A program made the position numbers and the translations under genes. DNA of 56,608 nt from Gammaproteobacteria bacterium (GTDB taxonomy: Bacteria; Pseudomonadota; Gammaproteobacteria; Pseudomonadales; Ketobacteraceae): assembly GCA_013178375.1 (NCBI GenBank), contig JABLXQ010000040.1, forward strand, positions 1-56,608. The letters are read 5' to 3'. This document shows positions 33,811-43,777 of this stretch, piece by piece. A model generated the notes under the pieces. The model saw nothing but the letters and a program-made list of their open reading frames with translations, had not been told where the DNA came from and did no database searches. Position 1 is the stretch's first letter; each line of letters begins with the position of its first letter.

Positions 33811-34818
33811 TCACTGCAACCGGATGTTGCCCATTCCCAGCATTGCCATGAACCGATCCGCCATGGTGACACCAAGTTTGCCGACAAAGGCATCGAATGG
33901 GTTGACCTGCGGCGTGTAGTCCACGATTTCTTCCTGCCCGATCATTTCCCGTGCCACCTGGCCCGGACTGGCAAGACCATCGATCAGGCCCAGCTCCAGT
34001 GCCTGCCGACCGGACCAGAACAGGCCGGAAAAAATGGTGGGATCATCCTTCAGGCGATCACCCCGCCCTTCTTTCACGGCATCGATGAACTGCTGGTGCA
34101 CGTCGCCCAGAATCGAGGAAAAATAGGCTTTCTGCTGTTCGTCCACCGGCTGGAACGGATCCAGCATGGCCTTGTTGTCGCCGGATGTAATGACGCGACG
34201 CTCCACGCCCAGTTTTTCGATGGCACCGACGAAACCAAAACCGTCGCTGACCACGCCGATGGAACCCACCAGACTGGCCGGGTCGGCATAGATTTCATCG
34301 GCCGCAGCAGCGATATAGTACGCACCAGACGCACCCGCATCGGTAATCACGGCGTAGATTTTCTTGTCCGCATGCTCCTGCTTCAGGCGGCGGATTTCAC
34401 GGTACACCATGCCGGACTGCACCGGGCTGCCACCGGGACTGTTAACACGCAGGACCACACCCTTGGCATGCTCGGCCTTGAATGCTGCACGTAACCCTTT
34501 CACCACGCGGTCGGCGCTGGCTTCGGAATCCGCCATGATAATGCCGTTCAGATCCACCAGGGCCGTGTGATCCTTGCCGCTGTTGGGCATGCCGTCGCTC
34601 CACTTGCCGGCAGTGAACACCAGCAGAGCCACCACCAGATAACCCAGTGTCAGCAACTTGAAGAAAATACCCCAGCGCCGGGATTTGCGCTGTTCGTCCT
34701 GGGCGGACATCACCATGCGCTCGATCAGCTTCCATTCCTTGTTGGATTTCGGCCGATTGAAATTGCCGCGACTGCGATCACGGTCGTTACGGTTGGGTAT
34801 ATTCTGATTCTGATCCAT
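33811..34818 (-). CDS. sppA: Signal peptide peptidase SppA (S49 family)
   Basis: A 335-residue short-form SppA that degrades cleaved signal peptides in the inner membrane. A polar N-terminus precedes one membrane helix (about 50-69). The nucleophile Ser164 is in Ala-Ser-Gly-Ala-Tyr-Tyr, and the general base is probably Lys216. The half-length form, with one S49 domain, works as a larger oligomer. It is convergent with the TetR gene and precedes the HAD gene position conserved in Pseudomonas. Confidence 0.93.
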   Translation of the reverse strand: MDQNQNIPNRNDRDRSRGNFNRPKSNKEWKLIERMVMSAQDEQRKSRRWGIFFKLLTLGYLVVALLVFTAGKWSDGMPNSGKDHTALVDLNGIIMADSEASADRVVKGLRAAFKAEHAKGVVLRVNSPGGSPVQSGMVYREIRRLKQEHADKKIYAVITDAGASGAYYIAAAADEIYADPASLVGSIGVVSDGFGFVGAIEKLGVERRVITSGDNKAMLDPFQPVDEQQKAYFSSILGDVHQQFIDAVKEGRGDRLKDDPTIFSGLFWSGRQALELGLIDGLASPGQVAREMIGQEEIVDYTPQVNPFDAFVGKLGVTMADRFMAMLGMGNIRLQ

Positions 34819-34866
34819 TTAACCTACCTTTATTGAACTGCCTTAAACTGAACAAGCTGCATTGCT

Positions 34867-35526
34867 TCAGACCGTCGGATTGCGCAACCAGTTCGACAAC
34901 TCAGAGACGGAATCGACGCAAACGCGGGGCTGATGTCGCCGGAGCCGATTTATATCATGGGCACCCCAGGTGACTCCAACGGCCGGCACACCGGCCCGGC
35001 TGGCCATCTCCAGATCAAACTCGGTGTCACCGACCATGACAGCCTGGTTTGGCTGCAATCCATGATAGTCGAGAATTTCCAGCAGCATGTCCGGTTCGGG
35101 CTTGGAGCGGGTTTCGTCGGCGCAGCGGGAGCTGTGGAACAGCGGCTCCACCCGGTGGGCCTGCATGATGCGGTCGAGGCCCTTGCGACTTTTGCCGGTG
35201 GCCACGCTGAGCAGCACGCCGCCATCGTACAGATCCTGCAGCAACTCCCGCGCCCCCTCAAAGAACGGGCTTGGCGTTTTATCGCCCTCAACATAGTGGT
35301 GGGCGTAGCGGTCGTGCATGTGACGGATGCCATCCTGGTTCAGATCAGGGTGCAGCCGGGAGATCGCATGATCCAGAGCCAGCCCGACGATGTCGTGCAC
35401 GGCATCCCGGGAACGGGGCTCGATGCCCAGGTCGATGGCCGCCGCCTGCATGCTGGCAACAATACGGGCCAGGGAGTCCATCAGGGTGCCGTCCCAGTCG
35501 AATACCACCAGTTGGAAGGGTGTCAT
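34867..35526 (-). CDS. HAD-superfamily hydrolase (phosphoglycolate phosphatase-like)
   Basis: A 219-residue HAD IA hydrolase with Asp10 and Asp12 in Phe-Asp-Trp-Asp-Gly-Thr, a helical cap, the Lys in Ser-Lys-Pro-Glu-Pro and the acidic motif Gly-Asp-Thr-Glu-Phe-Asp. Substrates of this clade are small phosphorylated metabolites and cannot be named from sequence. It lies 12 bases after rluC, so they are probably co-transcribed. Confidence 0.9.
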   Translation of the reverse strand: MTPFQLVVFDWDGTLMDSLARIVASMQAAAIDLGIEPRSRDAVHDIVGLALDHAISRLHPDLNQDGIRHMHDRYAHHYVEGDKTPSPFFEGARELLQDLYDGGVLLSVATGKSRKGLDRIMQAHRVEPLFHSSRCADETRSKPEPDMLLEILDYHGLQPNQAVMVGDTEFDLEMASRAGVPAVGVTWGAHDINRLRRHQPRVCVDSVSELSNWLRNPTV

Positions 35527-35538
35527 GCTCGTTACATC

Positions 35539-36486
35539 TCACTGCAATTTGTTCAGTACGGCCTGCAGGTCTGCGGGCAGAGGTGCCTCGAACGCCTGCC
35601 GCTTGCCTTCAATGTCATTGAACTCGATGCGGAAGGCATGCAGGAACAGCCGCTTCAGGCCCTTGTCCCGGAACAGGGCGTCCTGCTCGCGGGGAATGTA
35701 TTTGTCGTCACCGGCGATGGGGTGACCGGCAAACTGGGCGTGCACCCGGATCTGATGGGTACGCCCGGTGACCGGCTTGGCCTCCACCAGCGTGGCCTGT
35801 TCGAACAGGCGCTTCTGCTCGAACAGGGTCAGGGATGGCTTGCCCTCCTGGGACACCCGCACCACCCGCTCGCCCGAGGCCAGGTCGAACTTCTTCAGCG
35901 GGGCCTCGATGCGATGCTGACGGCCGTTCCAGCGTCCATATACAAGCGCCAGGTAGGTTTTCTCCACCCGCCCTTCCCGCAGGTCATCGTGCAGCTGGCG
36001 CAGCACGCTGCGCTTCTTGGCCACCAGCAGCAGGCCGGAGGTATCCCGATCCAGGCGGTGCACCAGTTCCAGGAACTTCTGCTGGGGCCGGATCACCCGC
36101 AGGGCCTCGATCACCCCCAGGCTGAGTCCGCTGCCGCCGTGCACGGCCAGACCAGACGGCTTGTTGAGCACGATCAGGCCGTTATCCTCGAACAAAATGG
36201 CGGCTTCGAGCTGGATTTTCAACTGGTCGCCAACAAAGAGCGGCGTTTCGTCACGCTGGGCCGTGCGAGCCGGCGGGATGCGGACGGTATCACCCAGTTC
36301 CAGCTTGTATTCAGGCTTGATTCGGCCCTTGTTGACCCGCACCTCGCCCTTGCGAATCATGCGGTAAATGGCTGATTTCGGTACACCTTTCAGGCGGGTG
36401 ACGAGAAAGTTGTCGATTCGCTGCCCGGACTGGTCGGCATCGACTTCGATTTGCTGGACTTTTACGGGCGCGTCATTCGTGCTCAT
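35539..36486 (-). CDS. rluC: 23S rRNA pseudouridine synthase RluC
   Basis: A 315-residue enzyme that forms pseudouridines in 23S rRNA (positions 955, 2504 and 2580 in E. coli). An N-terminal S4 RNA-binding domain (about 20-80) is followed by the catalytic domain with Asp146 in His-Arg-Leu-Asp-Arg-Asp-Thr-Ser-Gly. It is divergent from rne across a long leader, as in E. coli and Pseudomonas. Confidence 0.95.
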   Translation of the reverse strand: MSTNDAPVKVQQIEVDADQSGQRIDNFLVTRLKGVPKSAIYRMIRKGEVRVNKGRIKPEYKLELGDTVRIPPARTAQRDETPLFVGDQLKIQLEAAILFEDNGLIVLNKPSGLAVHGGSGLSLGVIEALRVIRPQQKFLELVHRLDRDTSGLLLVAKKRSVLRQLHDDLREGRVEKTYLALVYGRWNGRQHRIEAPLKKFDLASGERVVRVSQEGKPSLTLFEQKRLFEQATLVEAKPVTGRTHQIRVHAQFAGHPIAGDDKYIPREQDALFRDKGLKRLFLHAFRIEFNDIEGKRQAFEAPLPADLQAVLNKLQ

Positions 36487-36514
36487 GAAGAATCAAGAGG
36501 TTATCGCTATCTGT

Positions 36515-36543
36515 TTGATGGGGCTAACAATTCCTGCTATATT
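36515..36543 (+). promoter_or_regulatory. Sigma-70 promoter for rne
   Basis: TTGATG at 36515-36520 and TATATT at 36538-36543 have a 17-base spacer. The position just past rluC agrees with the distal rne promoters known in gammaproteobacteria. Confidence 0.6.
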
Positions 36544-36988
36544 CCGGAGTGCCTCAAAAAAGCATGCATGACTTAGCAGGGTAATATTGACCGGTAACCG
36601 GCCTAAATTGAGTTTCTTCCGGCACACAAGCCGGTCCCCAAAAGGGACGACCATTCTACTCAGGTTACAGTCGATCACCTAATTCTCATGCATCCTTGAT
36701 TCAGGCACCGGAATCGGGACCAGCTCGCAATTGGCAGTCAGCCCGATTCCAGAACGCACGTTTAAAAACCAATGATGGTACGGTGGGCACACATTGCTGC
36801 ACCGTGAACGTTAAACAAGCGTCTGACGTAGAAAAGCAACGATTACTGTTTATCGGGCCTGATTCGAACGCACCGTTAGGTATCGCGCAATGACCTCTCA
36901 CAGCGCGATCAGAGACGGGCATCATGGCCGGATAGGGCGAACAAAAAACGCCTGGCATTTGACGAACAAGAAACCGTACATATTCGCA

Positions 36989-37014
36989 CTCCAGCCGGAC
37001 ATCCTCCGGCGGAG
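36989..37014 (+). promoter_or_regulatory. Stem-loop in the rne leader
   Basis: CTCC-A-GCCGGA, a 5-base loop and TCCGGC-GGAG form a 10-bp stem with one bulged A, about 165 nt before the rne ATG. It is a candidate RNase E self-recognition element, comparable in place to the hp2 hairpin of E. coli. Confidence 0.5.
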
Positions 37015-37177
37015 CAATTGATTTGCAGCCCAATCAGGCTGTTCACGCCTTTGCAACAACGCCATGCGACAGTTGGCCGTTTTGCACAGGCAACAATGAT
37101 GTACTGTTCCGACGCGTAGCCCACCGTAATCCCCTTCTTTTCTGCATTCAGCGCACTTTTGCTGGAACTTTATTTAC

Positions 37178-39970
37178 ATGAAAAGAATGCTGATCAATGC
37201 GACGCATTCGGAAGAACTCCGCGTCGCGCTGGTGGATGGCCAGAAACTGTATGATCTGGACATCGAACACCGCACCCGTGAACAGAAAAAATCCAATATC
37301 TATAAAGGCCGCATCACCCGGGTTGAACCGAGTCTGGAAGCGGCGTTCGTGGATTTTGGTTCCGAACGTCACGGATTTTTGCCCCTCAAGGAAATCTCCC
37401 GCGATTATTTCGCCAAAAGTCCCCGCGACATTCAGGGCCGTTTCACCATCAAGGATGTGATCAGGGAAGGCCAGGAAATCATCATTCAGGTCGGCAAGGA
37501 AGAGCGCGGCAACAAGGGCGCTGCACTGTCCACCTTTATCAGCCTGGCTGGACGTTATCTGGTATTGATGCCGAACAATCCCCGTGCCGGTGGCATCTCG
37601 CGCCGTATCGATGGCGACGAGCGTACCGCGCTGAAAGACGTGATGAACGCGCTGAAACTGCCGGAAGACATGGGTGTGATCATCCGCACCGCCGGCATTG
37701 GCCGTAGCGTCGAAGAACTGCAGTGGGATCTGGATTACCTGCTGAACGTGTGGGAGAACATCACCAAGGCGTCGGAAAACCGCCAGGCGCCCTTCCTGAT
37801 TTATCAGGAAAGCAATGTGATCATCCGCGCCATTCGCGACTATCTGCGCCAGGACATCGGCGAGGTGCTGGTGGACACCCAGGAAGTGTTCGACGAAGCC
37901 GTTACCTTCGTACGCCAGGTCATGCCCCAGTATGAGAGCAAGATCAAGCTGTACAGCGACAACATTCCCCTGTTCAACCGCTACCAGATCGAGTCCCAGA
38001 TCGAGACCGCGTTTGAACGGGAAGTGAAGCTGCCCTCCGGTGGTTCCATCGTGATCGACCCGACCGAGGCGCTGGTGTCCATCGACATCAACTCGTCCAA
38101 GGCCACCAAGGGTGCGGACATCGAGGAAACCGCGTTCAACACCAACCTGGAAGCGGCGGAAGAAATCGCCCGCCAGCTGCGTCTGCGCGATATCGGCGGC
38201 CTGATCGTGGTCGACTTCATCGACATGACCAACAACCGCAACCAGCGCGAAGTGGAAAACCGCATGCGCGAGTCGCTGGAGCTGGACCGCGCCCGGGTCC
38301 AGATCGGCCGTATTTCGCGCTTCGGCCTGATGGAATTGTCGCGTCAGCGCCTGCGGCCGTCGCTGGGTGAAACCAGTGGCCATATCTGCCCGCGCTGCAA
38401 CGGGGTTGGCTTTATCCGTGACCTGCACTCGCTGTCGCTGAACATCATGCGCCTGATCGAGGAAGAGGCACTGAAGGAAAACAGCTCCGAGATCCACGCC
38501 AAGGTACCGGTGAATGTGGCCACCTACCTGCTGAACGAAAAGCGCCAGGTGCTGCTGAACATCGAAACCCGCAATGACGTGCGCGTGGTGATTCTGCCCA
38601 GCCCGAACCTGGAAACGCCGCACTTCGAAGTGAATCGTTTCCGGACCGACCAGTTGATGGGTGGTGAAGGCGCGGCCAGCTACGAAATGATCGACGAGGC
38701 GGATGAAGTCGACGAGGTTGTGCTGACCCCGGGCGAAACCCCGATCAAGAAGTCGGAACAGCCTGCAGTGCAGATGATCCAGCCGCAGACTCCGGCGCCC
38801 CAACCCCAGGAAAAACCAGCGCCGGTGGCAACACCCGTGGTGGCACCGAAGGAGCCCAGCTTCTTCGCCCGCCTGTTCTCCTGGTTCCTGCAACTGTTCA
38901 GCAGTCAGCAGCCGCAGCCGGAGACCAAGGCCGAAGAGATCCCCGATCAGCGCGACAACCAGCGCAATCAGCGCAATCAGCAGCAGCGCGACCGTGGCAA
39001 CCGCAACCAGCGTGACCGTGGCAATCGCAATCAGCGTGACCGTGGCCAGCGCCAGGAGCGCAAGCGCGATGACGACATCGTCACCAACCTGCCTGCCAAC
39101 AAGGAGCAGCGTCCACCCCAGCCTCAGCAGCAGGAGCGCAAGGGTGGCCAGCGCCAGGAACGCGGTGAACGACCGGAACGCGGAGAAAGACAGGAACGAG
39201 GTGAGAAGCAGGAGCGTGGCGAGCGCCAGGAACGTGGTGAACGTCAGGATCGCGGTGATCGCCAGCGCGGCGAACGCCAGGATCGTGGCGAGCGTGACCA
39301 ACAGCGCAACCGTCAGCCCCAGGCCGAAAGCACCGAGGAGACCAGCGGAGGCGATCAGGGCAATCAGCGTCGCGGCAAGCGTCGCGGCCCCAATGACAAT
39401 CGCCGTCGTCGCCAAAGCGCCGCCCAGGCAGAGGAAAACGCCCAGCGCCCACAGCAGGACGGCGTGATCGCTGACGCTGGCGCGGAACAGATGGATGCAA
39501 GTGCCGTAGCAACCGTTGCCGTGGTAACCGAGAATGTGATCGCGGAAAACGCAGCGCCTGCAACTGAGCAGAAGCCGGTGGAGAACCATCCGCCACGCCG
39601 CCACGAACAGCGTCCGCGTCAAGAGTCGGCAGCTGACGACACTCGCCGCCGGCCCCGTGTATCACACCCGGCTGAAGTTGAGGCCAGCGCTGTACCGGCA
39701 CAACAACCGGCTGCGGAAGCAGAACCTGCGCCGGAAGCCCGTCAGCCGCGTACTGAACCGGTGACAGAGCAACCTGCCGCCCCCGCCGCGCCGGTGGCTA
39801 TTGCCGCCAGCGTCGTGGAGGAAAAGCCGGCTGCAACTGCGCCGGCCGTTGACGATAGCGGTGGCGTACGCGCTTCCAACGATCCGCGCGAAATCCGTCG
39901 CCGCCAGTTGGCGGAAGCGGCTGCCCGCGCATCAGAGTCATCCGCCACCGAAGCCGGCAAGGATGCCTGA
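37178..39970 (+). CDS. rne: Ribonuclease E
   Basis: A 930-residue endoribonuclease that starts mRNA decay and matures rRNA and tRNA at the membrane. The N-terminal half has the S1 domain (about 35-120), the catalytic Asp303 and Asp346, and the zinc-link Cys404-Pro-Arg-Cys407, all at the same numbers as E. coli. The C-terminal half is disordered. It has a proline/glutamine segment, a short amphipathic stretch near 563-580 that may bind membrane, Arg-Gln-Glu-Arg-Gly repeats that look RNA-binding, and an Ala/Pro/Glu-rich tail for degradosome partners. A [10 protein letters not shown] motif ends the protein, as in Pseudomonas. Confidence 0.97.
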   Translation: MKRMLINATHSEELRVALVDGQKLYDLDIEHRTREQKKSNIYKGRITRVEPSLEAAFVDFGSERHGFLPLKEISRDYFAKSPRDIQGRFTIKDVIREGQEIIIQVGKEERGNKGAALSTFISLAGRYLVLMPNNPRAGGISRRIDGDERTALKDVMNALKLPEDMGVIIRTAGIGRSVEELQWDLDYLLNVWENITKASENRQAPFLIYQESNVIIRAIRDYLRQDIGEVLVDTQEVFDEAVTFVRQVMPQYESKIKLYSDNIPLFNRYQIESQIETAFEREVKLPSGGSIVIDPTEALVSIDINSSKATKGADIEETAFNTNLEAAEEIARQLRLRDIGGLIVVDFIDMTNNRNQREVENRMRESLELDRARVQIGRISRFGLMELSRQRLRPSLGETSGHICPRCNGVGFIRDLHSLSLNIMRLIEEEALKENSSEIHAKVPVNVATYLLNEKRQVLLNIETRNDVRVVILPSPNLETPHFEVNRFRTDQLMGGEGAASYEMIDEADEVDEVVLTPGETPIKKSEQPAVQMIQPQTPAPQPQEKPAPVATPVVAPKEPSFFARLFSWFLQLFSSQQPQPETKAEEIPDQRDNQRNQRNQQQRDRGNRNQRDRGNRNQRDRGQRQERKRDDDIVTNLPANKEQRPPQPQQQERKGGQRQERGERPERGERQERGEKQERGERQERGERQDRGDRQRGERQDRGERDQQRNRQPQAESTEETSGGDQGNQRRGKRRGPNDNRRRRQSAAQAEENAQRPQQDGVIADAGAEQMDASAVATVAVVTENVIAENAAPATEQKPVENHPPRRHEQRPRQESAADDTRRRPRVSHPAEVEASAVPAQQPAAEAEPAPEARQPRTEPVTEQPAAPAAPVAIAASVVEEKPAATAPAVDDSGGVRASNDPREIRRRQLAEAAARASESSATEAGKDA
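39149..39299 (+). repeat. 18-bp coding repeats in rne (Arg-Gln-Glu-Arg-Gly-Glu units)
   Basis: About eight imperfect 18-base units encode alternating Arg/Glu/Gln/Gly hexapeptides. The resulting domain is charge-rich and disordered. A related Asn-Gln-Arg-Asp-Arg-Gly repeat lies just before it (about 38950-39055). Such repeats change copy number easily. Confidence 0.8.
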
Positions 39971-40006
39971 TCAACCCTGAAGAGCCGACCCTGAAAAGTC
40001 GGCCCT

Positions 40007-40041
40007 GAAAAAATCGGGCTGGTGTTTTACGCCAGCCCGAT
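40007..40041 (-). terminator. Terminator overlapping the murB stop codon
   Basis: A perfect 10-bp stem (arms 40013-40022 and 40032-40041) with a 9-base loop is followed on the minus strand by a run of T. The murB TAA sits inside the loop. Confidence 0.8.
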
Positions 40042-41055
40042 GATCAGGGGTTCCATTTCCAGTTCGATTCCAAATCGCTCCCACACATCTGCCTGAATCT
40101 GTCGGGCAAGTCCCAGCACATCCTCACTGTCCCCCCCCATATTCACCAGCACCAGCGCCTGCTGTTCGTGGACCTGCGCCTTGCCATGCACCCGTCCCTT
40201 CCAGCCCAGCTGGTCAATCAGCCAGCCCGCCGCCACTTTTGTCTGCGCCCCATCCACCGGGTAATGCACCAGGTTCGGCCAGGTAGCCAGCAGGGTCTGC
40301 AACTGCGCGGCAGGAATAACAGGATTCTTGAAAAAGCTGCCCACGTTGGGAAGCTGGCGCGGGTCCGGCAGTTTGCGTGCACGCACGGCGATGATGATCT
40401 GGCGCAGTTGCAGTGGCGTGAGGGATTCTGCACTCATCCTCTGTTTGGCGATTTCAGCGCGGATTTCGCCGTATTCCAGTTTCAACGCCGGACGTTTGCG
40501 CAGACGGAACACCACATGGGTGATCAGGCAGCGGTCTTTGAGGGCGTGTTTGAAAATGCTGTCGCGGTAGCCGAAGGCGCAATCCGGTGCCGACAGTTCT
40601 GTGAAGGTGCCATCCGCCAAATAGAAGACGCCGACACGCTCCACCACGTCTTTCAGTTCCACTCCGTAAGCGCCGATGTTCTGCATCGGTGCTGCACCCA
40701 CAGTGCCAGGAATCGCGCTGAGGTTTTCCAGCCCACACCAACCCAGCTCCAGGCTGTGCTGCACGAACGCATCCCAGTTTTCGCCGGCGGCTACCTGCAC
40801 CCGAACACTGTCGTCATCTTCATCCAGCACGGCAATGCCGCGCAGTCGGTTCAGCAACACCAGGCCGTGAACATTGCCTGCCAGAATGATGTTGCTGCCA
40901 CCCCCGAGAATCAGCAGCGGCTGCTGGCGGCATAGGTCGGGCAATTGCGTGCACTGCTCCAGATCGGTCAGTTCGGCGAACCAATCCGCGCGCGCATCGA
41001 TCTGCAGCGTGTTGAAGGGCTTGAGGGACACATTGCGCTGCAGTTGCAGGTTCAT
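40027..41055 (-). CDS. murB: UDP-N-acetylenolpyruvoylglucosamine reductase
   Basis: A 342-residue FAD enzyme that completes UDP-MurNAc in peptidoglycan synthesis. It has the FAD-binding segment Leu-Gly-Gly-Gly-Ser-Asn, the Gly-Ala-Tyr-Gly-Val-Glu region, and the type I catalytic Ser in Gly-Tyr-Arg-Asp-Ser with a C-terminal Glu. The start overlaps the phosphatase stop (ATGA). It is the last gene of a long envelope operon. Confidence 0.95.
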   Translation of the reverse strand: MNLQLQRNVSLKPFNTLQIDARADWFAELTDLEQCTQLPDLCRQQPLLILGGGSNIILAGNVHGLVLLNRLRGIAVLDEDDDSVRVQVAAGENWDAFVQHSLELGWCGLENLSAIPGTVGAAPMQNIGAYGVELKDVVERVGVFYLADGTFTELSAPDCAFGYRDSIFKHALKDRCLITHVVFRLRKRPALKLEYGEIRAEIAKQRMSAESLTPLQLRQIIIAVRARKLPDPRQLPNVGSFFKNPVIPAAQLQTLLATWPNLVHYPVDGAQTKVAAGWLIDQLGWKGRVHGKAQVHEQQALVLVNMGGDSEDVLGLARQIQADVWERFGIELEMEPLIIGLA

Positions 41056-41525
41056 GGCGGCAGTTGCTCGCGCAGGGATTGCAGCAGGCCGTCGCAGGCA
41101 TTTTCCACCAGATCCAGCACCTGCTCGAATCCGTCGCGGCCACCGTAATAGGGATCAGGCACTTCCTGGTCGGTGGAGTCGGAATAGTCCAGCAGCAGTT
41201 TCAGTTTGTGCTGGTACTGGCGGCTGGCGCGGCGACGCAGTTCCGCCAGATTGCGGTGATCCATGGCGAGGATCAGATCGAAACGTTCGAAATCGGTGTC
41301 GTCCACCTGACGGGCACGCAGGTCGGCCATCGGATAACCGCGCGCACCTGCGACCTGCTGGGCGCGATGATCCGGTGCCTCGCCGGCATGATGGCCGGTG
41401 GTGCCGGCAGAATCACATTGAATGTGCGATTCCAGCTGCAGCTGTTGCACCTTGCCGCGAAAAACCGCCTCGGCGGTGGGAGAGCGGCAGATGTTGCCCA
41501 TACAGACGAACAGGATGCGGGTCAT
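41052..41525 (-). CDS. Low-molecular-weight protein-tyrosine phosphatase
   Basis: A 157-residue cytosolic phosphatase with the Cys-x5-Arg loop (Cys8 to Arg14, then Ser) at the N-terminus and the general acid in Pro-Asp-Pro-Tyr-Tyr. Both junctions are ATGA overlaps with kdsB and murB. The longer open frame upstream is inside kdsB and is not used. Bacterial members often act on tyrosine kinases of polysaccharide export. The substrate here is unknown. Confidence 0.93.
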   Translation of the reverse strand: MTRILFVCMGNICRSPTAEAVFRGKVQQLQLESHIQCDSAGTTGHHAGEAPDHRAQQVAGARGYPMADLRARQVDDTDFERFDLILAMDHRNLAELRRRASRQYQHKLKLLLDYSDSTDQEVPDPYYGGRDGFEQVLDLVENACDGLLQSLREQLPP

Positions 41526-42292
41526 GCCTGGCCACTGAGTTGCAGAATGCGGCGCACGCGCTCCAGATCCTCGGCGGTGTCGACGCCGGGGGGCGGTGTT
41601 TCCAGCGCCGGCTGCACGTGGATTTTCACGCCGTGCCACATGGCGCGCAGTTGCTCGAGGCTTTCGGTTTTTTCCAGCGCGCAGGGGCCCCACTTCACAA
41701 AATCATGCAGCAGGCTGACGCGGTAGCCGTAAATGCCGATATGGCGCTGCACCGGCATGATGGTGGGCAGCTCGCCGCGGCCGGCCTGGTAGGTGGCGCG
41801 GCACCAGGGAATCGGCGCGCGGCTGAAATAGAGGGCGTAACCCTGGGCGTCTGCCACCACCTTCACGATGTTGGGATCAAACACCCACTCGGGATCTTCG
41901 ATGATTTCCGACAGGGTGGAAATGCCAGCGACGGACCGGGCCAGATTGTCCGCCACCTGATCGATCACCTGCGGCGGGATCAGCGGCTCGTCGCCCTGCA
42001 CGTTCACCACGATGTCCTGGTCACCCAGGCCCAGCTTGCTCACCACTTCCTGCAGGCGGTCGGTACCGGATTCGTGGGTGTGGGCCGTCATCACCACGGT
42101 GGCGCCGAATTCCCTTGCCACGGCTTCGATGCGGGCATCGTCGGTGGCAATGATCACCTGCCGCGCACTGCTTTTGCAGGCCTGTTCATAGACGCGCTGG
42201 ATCATGGGCTTGCCGCCGATATCCAGCAGCGGTTTGCCGGGCAGGCGGGTGGACGCGAAACGGGCGGGAATGATGACGCGGAAGTCGGACAT
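41522..42292 (-). CDS. kdsB: 3-deoxy-manno-octulosonate cytidylyltransferase
   Basis: A 256-residue enzyme that activates KDO as CMP-KDO for lipopolysaccharide. The N-terminus [14 protein letters not shown] is diagnostic, and Asn-Val-Gln-Gly-Asp-Glu-Pro is the metal site. It lies 9 bases after lpxK; the small Trm112-family gene usually found between them is absent. Confidence 0.96.
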   Translation of the reverse strand: MSDFRVIIPARFASTRLPGKPLLDIGGKPMIQRVYEQACKSSARQVIIATDDARIEAVAREFGATVVMTAHTHESGTDRLQEVVSKLGLGDQDIVVNVQGDEPLIPPQVIDQVADNLARSVAGISTLSEIIEDPEWVFDPNIVKVVADAQGYALYFSRAPIPWCRATYQAGRGELPTIMPVQRHIGIYGYRVSLLHDFVKWGPCALEKTESLEQLRAMWHGVKIHVQPALETPPPGVDTAEDLERVRRILQLSGQA

Positions 42293-42301
42293 GAAGGAAG
42301 C

Positions 42302-43342
42302 TCAGTAAAGGTGTTGGCGGGACAGCTCGAATCGTTGGAGTGCGGCGATTATAACATCGATCAAATCACCCTGGACCTCGGCATCCACCGGCAAATACCA
42401 GCCCTTCACGCCGGGCAGGCCCTGCAGTTTTACGGCATCCTTTTCCGTCGTGAGCAGCGTGGCGTCCTGCAGGTCGGCAATGTCCTGCGCACTGTAGGCA
42501 TGGTGATCGGGGAAGGCGCGACACTCGCACTGAATACCAAGCTGGTGCAGCGTATCAAAAAAACGTTGCGGATTGCCGATGCCGGCGATGACCACCAGAC
42601 GCGATTGGGTGCGCACGGTTTCCAGCGGGCAGTCAGAGTGATCCAGCAGGGATTTGAATGTGCCAGGCACGATGCGCAGTGCATGACGGAACGCGGACGG
42701 CAGTGCGTAAAGCGAGGGATGACGCACCTCGCCGTTGACCACGATGGCATCCACCTGCTGCAGCCGCGCTTCCGGTTCCCGCAACGGCCCCACCGGCAGC
42801 AGTTCGCCATTGCCCAGGCCACGACTGCCGTCCAGCACCACCAGTTCGAAGGTGCGGCCCAGGCGGTAATGCTGCAGCCCGTCGTCGCTGATCACGATAT
42901 TGCAGTCGGTTTGCTGCAACAGCGCCTGCACCGCGGCACTGCGGTCCGGATCGATCATCACGGGCACGCCAGTGCGCCGGGCCAGCATCAGGGGTTCGTC
43001 GCCGGCAATGACGGCAGTGTCATTTTGTGCGATCAGATGGGGATACTGCGGTGCGTTTCCACCGTAACCACGACTGACAATGCCGGGACGGAATCCCCGC
43101 GCCTGCAGCTGTTGCACCAGCCAGATCGTCAGCGGTGTCTTGCCGGTGCCGCCTACGGTGATGTTACCCACCACGATGACGGGCACCGGCGCACGATAGA
43201 CTTGTTTTTTGCCCTGCAGAAACTGGTCACGCCGCCGCTGCGCCAGCAACCGGAACAGCGCACTGAGCGGCCACAACAGCAGCAACCACCGCACGCGCCC
43301 GTACCAGGCGCGGTTCAGAAACGATTGCAGCTGATTGTGCAT
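42302..43342 (-). CDS. lpxK: Tetraacyldisaccharide 4'-kinase
   Basis: A 346-residue inner-membrane-associated kinase that phosphorylates the lipid A disaccharide at 4'. A hydrophobic N-terminal anchor (about 19-34) precedes the P-loop in Val-Gly-Gly-Thr-Gly-Lys-Thr-Pro. It lies between exbD and kdsB in the conserved envelope operon. Confidence 0.95.
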   Translation of the reverse strand: MHNQLQSFLNRAWYGRVRWLLLLWPLSALFRLLAQRRRDQFLQGKKQVYRAPVPVIVVGNITVGGTGKTPLTIWLVQQLQARGFRPGIVSRGYGGNAPQYPHLIAQNDTAVIAGDEPLMLARRTGVPVMIDPDRSAAVQALLQQTDCNIVISDDGLQHYRLGRTFELVVLDGSRGLGNGELLPVGPLREPEARLQQVDAIVVNGEVRHPSLYALPSAFRHALRIVPGTFKSLLDHSDCPLETVRTQSRLVVIAGIGNPQRFFDTLHQLGIQCECRAFPDHHAYSAQDIADLQDATLLTTEKDAVKLQGLPGVKGWYLPVDAEVQGDLIDVIIAALQRFELSRQHLY

Positions 43343-43357
43343 GAGTCGGGAAACGCC

Positions 43358-43777
43358 TTATTTTTCCGGTTGGCGGGTGGTGATGCGCAGGTGGGTAAAG
43401 CCCTGCTTGCCGGACACATCCATCGCGGTCACCACCGCCTGGTGCGGCGTGGCGGCGTCGGCGGTAATGATCAGCGGCAGTTTGGTATTACCCTTGGCCA
43501 CGTCCATCAACGCCTTGCCCAAGGTTTCACCTTCGCGGTTCACCAGGCGCTGCTGATTGACAGCGTATTCGCCCGACGCGCTGATTTCGATTTCAATGCG
43601 GTCGGGGCTTTCGTCCGCCGCATCTTCCACCGACGCTTCCGGCAATTGCACCGTCAGTTCGCGCTCGCGGGTGAAGGTGGTGGAGACCAGAAAAAAAATC
43701 AGCAGCAGAAACACCATGTCAATCAGCGGTGTCAGGTCGATAGTGGCGGGTTCAACCGGCTGACGGGGAAATTTCAC
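43358..43777 (-). CDS. exbD: ExbD/TolR family biopolymer transport protein
   Basis: A 139-residue protein with one membrane helix (about 16-36) carrying the proton-coupling Asp in Leu-Ile-Asp-Met, and a periplasmic domain. With its ExbB partner it harnesses the proton gradient. The start overlaps the exbB stop (ATGA). The Pseudomonas counterpart in this operon is a stand-alone ExbBD set without TonB; its client is uncertain. Confidence 0.92.
   Translation of the reverse strand: MKFPRQPVEPATIDLTPLIDMVFLLLIFFLVSTTFTRERELTVQLPEASVEDAADESPDRIEIEISASGEYAVNQQRLVNREGETLGKALMDVAKGNTKLPLIITADAATPHQAVVTAMDVSGKQGFTHLRITTRQPEK

Larger units (their letters stand above)
36487..37177 (+). other. rne leader region (5' untranslated region and rluC/rne spacer)
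   Basis: There are 691 bases without a convincing gene. The best promoter puts the rne start near 36550, leaving a leader of about 630 nt. In E. coli the rne leader folds into structures through which RNase E cuts its own message. This one contains GC-rich inverted repeats, including the hairpin at 36989-37014 and GACCGG/CCGGTC arms around 36590-36640. Autoregulation is inferred by analogy. Confidence 0.6.

Noticed and set aside
37148-39622. Very long open frame of 824 codons on the minus strand opposite rne
   Set aside because: It mirrors rne codon by codon and its protein is a low-complexity Leu/Ala/Val product. RNase E on the plus strand has conserved catalytic residues at the expected positions.
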